DNA of 64,000 bases. Origin: Vibrio algarum. GTDB lineage: Bacteria > Pseudomonadota > Gammaproteobacteria > Enterobacterales > Vibrionaceae. The stretch covers positions 620,001 to 684,000 of the forward strand of contig NZ_JAQLOI010000001.1 of NCBI RefSeq assembly GCF_028204155.1, written 5' to 3'. Made by a program: the position numbers and the translations under genes. The notes under the pieces are model-generated. The model was not told the DNA's origin. It ran no database searches and saw only the letters and a program-made list of their open reading frames with translations. Below, piece by piece: positions 57,658 to 64,000 of this stretch (its first letter is position 1; the number at the start of each line of letters is the position of its first letter).

Positions 57658-58290
57658 TTAACGCGTACCGTAAACTACAATCGTCTTACCGTGTGCAGAA
57701 ATTAAATTCTGCTCTTCCAGCATCTTAAGAATACGACCAACAGTCTCACGTGAACAACCTACAATCTGACCGATCTCTTGACGAGTGATCTTAATTTGCA
57801 TGCCATCTGGGTGAGTCATCGCATCTGGTTGTTTTGCTAAGTTCAGAAGTGTCTGAGCAATACGACCTGTCACATCTAAGAATGCTAAGTCACCTACTTT
57901 TTGGCTAGTCGTTTGTAGACGGCTTGCCATTTGAGATGAAAGACGCATTAAAATGTCAGGGTTTACTTGAATAAGCTGACGGAATTTCTTAAAAGAAATT
58001 TCAGCAACTTCACATGGTGATTTAGCACGTACCCATGCAGTACGCTCTTGATCTTCTTCGAATAGACCTAGCTCACCGATGAAGTCACCTTGGTTAAGGT
58101 AAGAAAGAATCATCTCTTTACCTTCTTCATCCTTGATAAGCACGGCTACAGAGCCTTTCACAATGTAATACAGAGTTTCCGCTTTCTCACCAGCGTGGAT
58201 AAGCGTACTTTTGGAAGGATATTTATGAATATGACAGTGTGAAAGAAACCACTCTAACGTTGGATCGGTTTGAGGTTTACCAAGAACCAT
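57658..58290 (-). CDS. crp: cAMP receptor protein CRP
   Basis: 210 residues, full length. cAMP pocket GELGLFEEDQERTAWVRAK, C helix LMRLSSQMASRLQTTSQKVG, and HTH with recognition helix GCSRETVGRILKML. Nearly the same as E. coli CRP. It controls carbon use, and in vibrios also competence and quorum sensing. Its role fits cytR, which works with CRP, elsewhere in the window. Confidence 0.98.
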   Translation of the reverse strand: MVLGKPQTDPTLEWFLSHCHIHKYPSKSTLIHAGEKAETLYYIVKGSVAVLIKDEEGKEMILSYLNQGDFIGELGLFEEDQERTAWVRAKSPCEVAEISFKKFRQLIQVNPDILMRLSSQMASRLQTTSQKVGDLAFLDVTGRIAQTLLNLAKQPDAMTHPDGMQIKITRQEIGQIVGCSRETVGRILKMLEEQNLISAHGKTIVVYGTR

Positions 58291-58535
58291 AATTATCTCA
58301 CTATTATCTGCAGGGCCTGCTCAGCAGCTTTCCTTTGCTGCATCCCCTTTTAATCGGTGACGATAGCATAGGATTTCTCGTTCAAAGCTGCAAGCTACAT
58401 ATGTATATCAGTTAAGAATAATATCCTTTTTTGCAGTCGATTTCTTGATTTTGATCGCCCTGATTTCCCGAATTCTTAGGTCAAAGTGTGCACATCGTCA
58501 CGGTATCAGAACTAAATCCATTTGTTGGTTAAAAT

Positions 58536-59405
58536 TTAACCAATTTTGCCTGTCTCAATTAATTGTTGTAGCACGGGTCTGATTATCAATTCCATTGCAA
58601 AGCTCATCTTTCCTCCCGGTACGACCAATGTATTGTGTCGAGAAACAAAAGATCCATCAATCATGGCTAAAAGGTAAGGAAAATCAACATTCTTCATTCC
58701 ACGTAACCGAATAACGACAAAGCTTTCATCTAAGCTCGGGATAGCTTTTGCATTCAAAGGGTTTGAGGTGTCTACCGTTGGAACTCGCTGAAAGTTTATA
58801 TGGGTACGAGAAAACTGAGGAGTAATATAGTTAAGATAATCATCCATTGAGCGGACAATAGAGTCGGTAACTGCTTCTCGTGAATGCCCTCTATCTCGTG
58901 TATCACGCACAAATTTCTGTATCCATTCAAGGTTTACAATAGGTACCATTCCGATCAGTAAATCAACGTGTTGTGACACATTAATGTCGCCATCTACAAC
59001 CGCGCCATGTAAGCCCTCGTAAAAAAGTACGTCGCTATCTTCCGCTAAGTCTTGCCAAGGAGTGAATGTTCCCGGCATTTGGTTATAAGGTACAGCTTCA
59101 TCAAATGAGTGTAGGTAACGCCTTACTTGGCCTTGGCCCTCGTCACCATATTTTCTAAAAAACTGCTCTAGCGCTGGGAAATTATTGGCCTCAGGACCAA
59201 AGTAACTAATGTGTTTACCTTGTTCTTTCGCTTTGCGAATTTCAATGTCCATTTCAGGACGAGTAAATCGGTGAAAACTATCTCCTTCCACCCATGCGGC
59301 CTTTACGTCCATCATATTAAACATCTTTCTAAATGCTTCAGATGTTGTGGTTGTTCCTGCGCCAGATGAACCTGTAACTGCGATAATCGGATGTTTTGCT
59401 GACAT
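58536..59405 (-). CDS. prkB: Phosphoribulokinase-like protein PrkB
   Basis: 289 residues. P-loop AVTGSSGAGTTTTSEAF with Thr in place of the usual Lys (GAGTTTT), as in other gammaproteobacterial PrkB. Middle text FYEGLHGAVVDGDINVSQHVD and the C-terminal VVPGGKMSFAMELIIRPVL match the family. These organisms have no Calvin cycle, so the true role is unknown. It sits between crp and yheU, as in E. coli. Confidence 0.92.
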   Translation of the reverse strand: MSAKHPIIAVTGSSGAGTTTTSEAFRKMFNMMDVKAAWVEGDSFHRFTRPEMDIEIRKAKEQGKHISYFGPEANNFPALEQFFRKYGDEGQGQVRRYLHSFDEAVPYNQMPGTFTPWQDLAEDSDVLFYEGLHGAVVDGDINVSQHVDLLIGMVPIVNLEWIQKFVRDTRDRGHSREAVTDSIVRSMDDYLNYITPQFSRTHINFQRVPTVDTSNPLNAKAIPSLDESFVVIRLRGMKNVDFPYLLAMIDGSFVSRHNTLVVPGGKMSFAMELIIRPVLQQLIETGKIG

Positions 59406-59496
59406 GAGATTCCTTGTCGTTACATTGGTGAATACGGTTATGTTAAAAATAGTGTATGAGATTCTATAAAAAGAATAAATGCTTAACTCTTTGTTA

Positions 59497-59709
59497 TCAG
59501 AACTCGCGCCTGAGTTTTATATCAACGGTTTCGTGAAGTTCCGAAAATACAATGACCGCGTCTTCTGCCTTTAGCTGTTTTCGTACTTGCTCAATTTTAT
59601 CTTCCAAAGTGACTTCACTTTGACCGTAATCGGTGCCTTCTCTCAAAACGAATTCTTTAATTAGGTTATCGAGCGTGTCACCGTCGATTTCTTGCCATGG
59701 AATGATCAT
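59497..59709 (-). CDS. yheU: YheU family protein (UPF0270)
   Basis: 70 residues, MIIPWQEIDGDTLDNLIKEF onward, acidic and soluble, as in YheU. Function unknown. Starts 9 bp after the yheT stop and runs 91 bp before prkB, so it belongs to one operon with them. CATAGGA-like SD is weak. Confidence 0.92.
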   Translation of the reverse strand: MIIPWQEIDGDTLDNLIKEFVLREGTDYGQSEVTLEDKIEQVRKQLKAEDAVIVFSELHETVDIKLRREF

Positions 59710-59718
59710 AAATTCTTC

Positions 59719-60694
59719 TTATATTGATGATGCTATATGCTGGTAATAACGAGGTAATGCGTGTTCTAACCAGAAAGTGGGTTTAGTCAGTGTTCCCGTT
59801 AAGAAGCCCACATGACCACCGCTTGTAAATAGGCGATAGTGAATGTTTTTGTTCAATGAGAAGTTAGGTATGACCGCTTGAGTCATAAATGGGTCGTCCT
59901 TTGCATGAATCACCTGCAGAGGCACACCAATGTTATTTATAACATGGATACCAGAGCATTTTTGATAATAATCTTTAGCGCTTTCAAACCCGTGCAAAGG
60001 TGCGGTAATCAAATCATCGAAGCTATACAGTGTTTTTAAGGATGCCATATCTTGTGTTGAAATGCCTAATTCCGACGTAAGCTGTCTCTGTTTTTGCAGT
60101 GCGTTTTTTTGAGAGAGGTTAATAGGTAGTTCCCATAAACCTTAGATAATCCTCGCTCTATTCGTGCAGAACAAGAAGCTAAGTCGAGAGGTGCAGAAAC
60201 AACGGTAGCGGCTTCAATGATAGGATCTTGGCGGTATTTAGCGAGATAATTTACTAACATATTTCCACCGAGTGATATACCAGTAGCGACCTTTGGTTGA
60301 TTAGGAAAAAGAGTATGTAAATACTCTAAAAAAAGCGCGGATCATCAGTTTCGCCAGAATGATAGGCTCTAGCGAGTCGGTTAGGTCTGCCGCTACAGCC
60401 TCTAAAGTGCATCATGACAGATAACCAACCTTTTTGAGAAAAAGCATGCATCAGACCGTTCGCATATGGGCTGTCGAAGCTGCCTTCTAAACCGTGAAAA
60501 AGTATAAAGATAGGTTTGTTTTTTGCTGATGGGGCGGTCCAGTCTTCACTCCAAGCTAGGTCTAGAAAATCGCCATCAGGTGTTTCTAGCGTTTGCCAGT
60601 GTGCAGAGAATAGCGGCTGCTTGCGAATCATCCTTGGAATGACGGTTTGTAAATGAGGATTGCTGAGCCCTCTTGCTGCTCTAAATTCGGTCAT
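59719..60694 (-). pseudogene. yheT: Alpha/beta hydrolase YheT, two frameshifts
   Basis: Three pieces: 60326-60694 (RGLSNPHLQTVIPRM, ILFHGLEGSFDSPYANGL), 60066-60260 (preceded by GISLGGNM with the nucleophile Ser, then LVNYLAKYRQDP) and 59719-60048 (FDDLITAPLHGFESAKDYY, VIHAKDDPF, GGHVGFL with catalytic Asp and His). One more base in each of the 7-base runs at 60328-60334 and 60104-60110 restores one 325-residue protein, near E. coli YheT (340). Function unknown, serine-hydrolase fold. It overlaps the upstream regulator gene by ATGA. Both breaks fall in runs of A/T. Confidence 0.88.
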
Positions 60695-62082
60695 AATGTA
60701 AAGTCACTGATTGGGGTACTATCTAATAAGGCTTTTAACTTAATGAGTCCTGTTTCAACTTGAGCTTGATCGATTGGTGAACTTAAAGCAAGACGCACTG
60801 CTGGAGGTACATTGGTCGCAGGTGGTGAAAAAAGCTCTGCCGACTTTACTATTACGCCATTCTCAGCAGCCCTGTTTACAAAATCACTTAAGCGCCAATG
60901 GTCGGGTAGCGTTAACCAGACATGGAAACAATCGTGAGTATACTGTAGTTGGTAATCGGACAAATAGTTAAGTGCAAGTGTAAGACGCTCTTTCATCTCT
61001 GTGCGGATAAAAAGCAAGGTGTTTTCAAGCTTGTTTGAGCTTAGTAGTTCACAGGTTAATGCGGTAAGCAAAGGGCTTATCATCCAACTATGGTTTTGTA
61101 ATGTAATGCTGAGGTGAGGGTGCATTTTACTTGGTGGTTGTATATAGCCTACCCGTAATCCCGGGGCGAGACATTTAGAAAAAGCACCAATATGGAATAC
61201 TTGTTCCGGTGCTAAATTGACTAGTGGTGGAGGAGCATCCTTAGGGAGAAGCCCGTTCACATCGTCTTCAATAACATATAGGTTATGTTGTTTACACACC
61301 TCTAAGATCGCTTTACGTCGCTCAAGAGACATGGTGGCTGTAGTTGGGTTTTGCAGTGTCGGTGTCAAATAGATGAATCTAACCTGAAATTGTCGACAAG
61401 CCGCATCGAGAGCAGCTGGTAGAACACCTTGCTCATCCATTTCTACACCTTTAACGGTTAGCTGTTTCTGCTTAGCTAGACTAATTAAACCAGGGTAAGT
61501 CAGCTTTTCCGATAAAATAGTATCTCCGGCTCTCGTGAATGCTTCGAAAACCATCTGCATTCCGTGCTGTGCTCCTGAGCAAAACAATAGCCTATCAGCA
61601 TCAAGCTTAACTCCATGCTCGTTAAGCCAACTAGCCACCATTTGTCGATGAGAATCAATGCCAGTGGGCTTTTGATAGATCATAAATTGATTGAGTGCTT
61701 GAGCAGATTGAGCCACGTTACCCATTGCCTCTTTTAGCATCTCGCTACGATCAAACATAGGTGGAATGTTAAAGCCGAAGTTGCATTCGTTAGGGTCGTA
61801 GTTATCTCTTTGGTCAAATGCCCAGTACACTTTTTTCTTATCCACAACATAGGTGCCAGCCCCCACTCGTGCTTCAACTAGACCTTTTCGCTCTGCCTCT
61901 GCGTATGCTCTCGTCACTGTGCCAACCGTAACGCCTAACTTATCTGCTAAGAAACGATGAGTTGGAAGTTTGTCATTTGCGGTCAACTGACCTGACTCAA
62001 TCTTCTCTGCTAGTAGTTCGGCAATTTGTTTGTATTTTGGTGCAGTATTTGTTTTGGATAACGCAAACTCTATGATTGTCAT
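60691..62082 (-). CDS. MocR-type GntR / aminotransferase regulator
   Basis: 463 residues: GntR winged helix (about 10-75; GQLTANDKLPTHRFLADKLG, GTVTRAYAEAERKGLV) and an aminotransferase-fold domain (about 100-455) with the PLP Lys in HIGAFSKCLAPGLRVGYI and Asp in VIEDDVNGLLP. Such regulators use PLP as effector binder. Divergent from the LysE-type exporter, the usual sign that it regulates it. It may also share an operon with yheT (4-bp overlap). The effector is unknown. Confidence 0.9.
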   Translation of the reverse strand: MTIIEFALSKTNTAPKYKQIAELLAEKIESGQLTANDKLPTHRFLADKLGVTVGTVTRAYAEAERKGLVEARVGAGTYVVDKKKVYWAFDQRDNYDPNECNFGFNIPPMFDRSEMLKEAMGNVAQSAQALNQFMIYQKPTGIDSHRQMVASWLNEHGVKLDADRLLFCSGAQHGMQMVFEAFTRAGDTILSEKLTYPGLISLAKQKQLTVKGVEMDEQGVLPAALDAACRQFQVRFIYLTPTLQNPTTATMSLERRKAILEVCKQHNLYVIEDDVNGLLPKDAPPPLVNLAPEQVFHIGAFSKCLAPGLRVGYIQPPSKMHPHLSITLQNHSWMISPLLTALTCELLSSNKLENTLLFIRTEMKERLTLALNYLSDYQLQYTHDCFHVWLTLPDHWRLSDFVNRAAENGVIVKSAELFSPPATNVPPAVRLALSSPIDQAQVETGLIKLKALLDSTPISDFTL

Positions 62083-62209
62083 GGTGACAATAAACCTTTT
62101 GATCTTTAATAATTACATTGTTATGGTCATTTTGTGCGCACAAAAGAGAAAAATCAACTAATAAATAAGTATTGTACCGATACAATTTTCACTGTGTGAG
62201 GAAAGTAAA

Positions 62210-62806
62210 ATGGAATGGCAGTTTTTTATCTCAATTGCAATGTTTGCTCTAGTGATGACAGGGACACCTGGACCAAACAACGTTATGTTAACCGCTTCAG
62301 GCGCTAATTTTGGATATCGAAGATCATTGCCGCATGCTTTTGGGATTGGTGTGGGATTGATGAGCATGGTATTTTTGCTGGCTTCAGGGCTTGGACTCAT
62401 CTTTCAACAATATCCAATAATTCAAGAAGCAATGAAATGGATAGGTAGTGGCTACTTATTGTATTTAGCCTGGAAAATAGCTAACGCAAAGCCAAGCTCG
62501 GGCCATAGTGATATAACCAGTAAACCAATGACATTTATTGAAGCTGCATTGTTTCAGTATCTTAACCCTAAAGCGTGGATGATGATGGTGACGGCAATTG
62601 GATCATTTTCACTGGAAGGTGGAGAATATTGGTGGTCAATACTGGTGATCGCTGCCATTTTTTGGATTTTTCAAATACAGACTTCTTCTATCTGGGTAGG
62701 TTTTGGTACGTTGATTGGACGGTGGTTGTCGAGTTCCTCGGCTTGGAGACGATTTAACCTTTGTATGGGATCCTTAACGGCGGTTTGTGTGGTATTTATC
62801 TGGTGA
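62210..62806 (+). CDS. LysE/RhtB family amino-acid exporter
   Basis: 198 residues, six membrane segments, with the family mark TPGPNNVMLTASGANFGYRR near the start and FQYLNPKAWMMMVTA in the middle. Exports amino acids or small metabolites; the substrate is not readable. It is divergent from the MocR regulator gene with about 125 bp between them. Confidence 0.9.
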   Translation: MEWQFFISIAMFALVMTGTPGPNNVMLTASGANFGYRRSLPHAFGIGVGLMSMVFLLASGLGLIFQQYPIIQEAMKWIGSGYLLYLAWKIANAKPSSGHSDITSKPMTFIEAALFQYLNPKAWMMMVTAIGSFSLEGGEYWWSILVIAAIFWIFQIQTSSIWVGFGTLIGRWLSSSSAWRRFNLCMGSLTAVCVVFIW

Positions 62807-62819
62807 AGCATTGCTTTGT

Positions 62820-62858
62820 CTATGTTGTTATCCTCACTTTCTGAGAATAACAACATAG
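62820..62858. terminator. Long hairpin between lysE-type gene and amidotransferase gene
   Basis: CTATGTTGTTAT and ATAACAACATAG pair over 12 bp, with CTCA/TGAG inside. It lacks a T tract on either side. Confidence 0.5.
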
Positions 62859-62909
62859 ATAAGAGAATAGAAATTAGCACCGGTAGAAAATGAGCAGATC
62901 TGATAATTA

Positions 62910-63643
62910 CTATAGATTTATTTTAGTCATACAAAACTGTGAAAACTTCACTAATACTTGACGCGCGCAATTGGTCTCGAAAATGGCAGCTAGTTTTTCT
63001 GCATACTCTTCGATGACATGCTCTTTTAAGCCGGTAAGTGAAAGTCGCATAATATCTGCTGTAAATTCAGGGTGAAATTGAACTCCCCATGCACATTCCC
63101 CAATTCTAAATGCGTGGTGTGGCTCGAATTCGTTATTAGCTAATAGCGTGGCTTCTTTTGGCAGTGTTAACACCGATTGAAAGTGGACTGCGTGAGCGGA
63201 AAACTGGGCAGGCAAAAACGAAAAGAGTGGGTCGTTTTCTGCGGAACTTAGTTTGTTGATGTTGACCGTGCCTATTTCAAGACCTTTCGGGTGGTAACCA
63301 ACCTCTCCCCCATCGCTTGGGCGATAAGTTGATGTCCGAAGCAGATGCCTAGCAATGGTATTTTGTTGTTTATAAGGTCAGATATTTCTGATGAAAGGCG
63401 CTGCATCCAGTTTGTTTTTTCAGTTGCCATAGATAAAGACCCCATAATGATCACGCCTGCTATTGAATCAAAATTGGGTAGTGAGCTTGATATTCCATCA
63501 TGAAAAATGATTTCGATAGGTTGTCTATCTAAACAGGGAAGCTCATATGTGATGGCATTTTTTGCCCAAATTTCAAAATCACCGAACTTTTCTCTTTGTG
63601 CTTCAGGGGCTGAGCCCACATTTACAATGACTAATTTCTTCAT
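62910..63643 (-). pseudogene. Class I glutamine amidotransferase (GMP synthase-like), frameshifted
   Basis: The N-terminal frame (63272-63643, start MKKLVIVNVGSAPEAQR at ATG 63643 with AAGG upstream) has the nucleophile Cys in LLGICFGHQLIAQAMGERL and then breaks. The C-terminal part continues in another frame (YHPKGLEIGTVNI, then HAVHFQSVLTLP and VQFHPEFTADI with catalytic His and Glu). The join needs one base (T) or four bases (a GGTT unit) near 63298-63304; family spacing (VGxxPxG) favours four. Joined length is about 244 residues. Similar to YfeJ-type proteins; its partner synthase is unknown. Confidence 0.8.
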
Positions 63644-63673
63644 TATTTGACCTTTTGACCATCCATGATCCAA

Positions 63674-64000
63674 AAACTACTTTATACAAATTGTACTCAT
63701 TTACTGGTCATATGAAATGGGCTCTTTGTAGCGAACATTCATAGGCATAAATGCCTAGAGTTGTTTGCGAAATCTCATTCATTTTGATCACATAAATAAT
63801 GTAAATAGTATAACGAGTGTTAAGGTGTCTTTAAGTATCGGTTCTTTTAAACACCAATGCTTTACATCATTAATGTAGGTAAATCAGTGAATTGGTTCAA
63901 TGGTTTTTTACTGTGGCATTAACTGGTAGGTTTAGAAAAGGCGCTAAATAGATGCTCAGCATTGAGTGAACGGCAGTATCCAAGTGTTAGCGACTCAGAT
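63674..64000. other. Terminal 330 bp without a recognisable gene
   Basis: AT-rich. I see no ORF, RNA gene or strong repeat; it holds the amidotransferase promoter side and whatever lies before the next gene. Confidence 0.4.

Noticed and set aside
1..64000. tRNA, rRNA or CRISPR arrays
   Set aside because: No cloverleaf-like stretch, rRNA text or regularly spaced repeats were found in the intergenic regions read.

Overview
The window reads as a stretch of the main chromosome of a Vibrio or close relative (Vibrionaceae, Gammaproteobacteria). Gene content and order match the Vibrio cholerae chromosome 1 neighbourhood as I remember it: crbR-dsbD-dcuA-aspA-fxsA, cpxPRA-fieF-pfkA-tpiA, glpX-zapB-rraA-menA-hslUV-ftsN-cytR-priA-rpmE, metJ/metBL/metF, aphA-ppc-argE/argCBGH(A), groESL and crp-prkB-yheU-yheT. 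The quorum-sensing regulator AphA, the ArgH-NAGS fusion and a DUF4212-paired symporter support this assignment. No rRNA, tRNA or CRISPR array was seen.

Layout. 1-0.8 kb: the tail of an HcaT-like MFS transporter. 0.9-7.3 kb: an acetate-switch type module with the sensor kinase CrbS (its receiver domain split off as a separate ORF), a sodium:solute symporter with its DUF4212 small subunit, and the response regulator CrbR. 7.6-13.8 kb: dsbD, dcuA, aspA, fxsA, trmL. 13.9-17.7 kb: the Cpx envelope stress system with a clear CpxR box in front of cpxP, then fieF. 18-25.3 kb: glycolysis and gluconeogenesis genes (pfkA, tpiA, glpX), small conserved proteins, a Fe-S-type regulator, zapB, rraA and menA. 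25.4-31.4 kb: hslUV behind a sigma-32-like promoter, ftsN, cytR and priA. 31.7-38.8 kb: rpmE, a short malic enzyme and the methionine regulon with tandem MetJ boxes. 38.9-49.1 kb: aphA, ppc and the arginine genes (argE divergent from argC-argB-argG-argHA). 49.3-53.4 kb: a lipoprotein alkaline phosphatase with a possible PHO box, a DUF3624 protein, and groES-groEL with a sigma-32 promoter. 53.4-57.1 kb: the accessory region, a group II intron with an RT-maturase-HNH ORF just downstream of groEL. 57.1-63.7 kb: a GNAT enzyme, crp, a prkB-yheU-yheT-MocR operon, a LysE exporter and a broken glutamine amidotransferase.

Two things stand out. First, at least eight genes (crbS, aspA, a DUF805 gene, cytR, priA twice, yheT twice, a GATase, and probably the DUF3624 gene) carry reading-frame breaks. 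Nearly all are explained by one missing base, mostly in a homopolymer. Since priA and cytR are conserved housekeeping genes, this looks more like systematic homopolymer under-calling in the assembly than biology, so each break should be checked against reads. Second, the group II intron has about 570 nt between the end of its ORF and domain V. That stretch holds a 33-codon membrane-peptide ORF with a good ribosome binding site and a strong UUCG hairpin just after its stop codon. It is the best candidate here for something undescribed, but the evidence is limited to sequence layout. The rest is well-known core genome.
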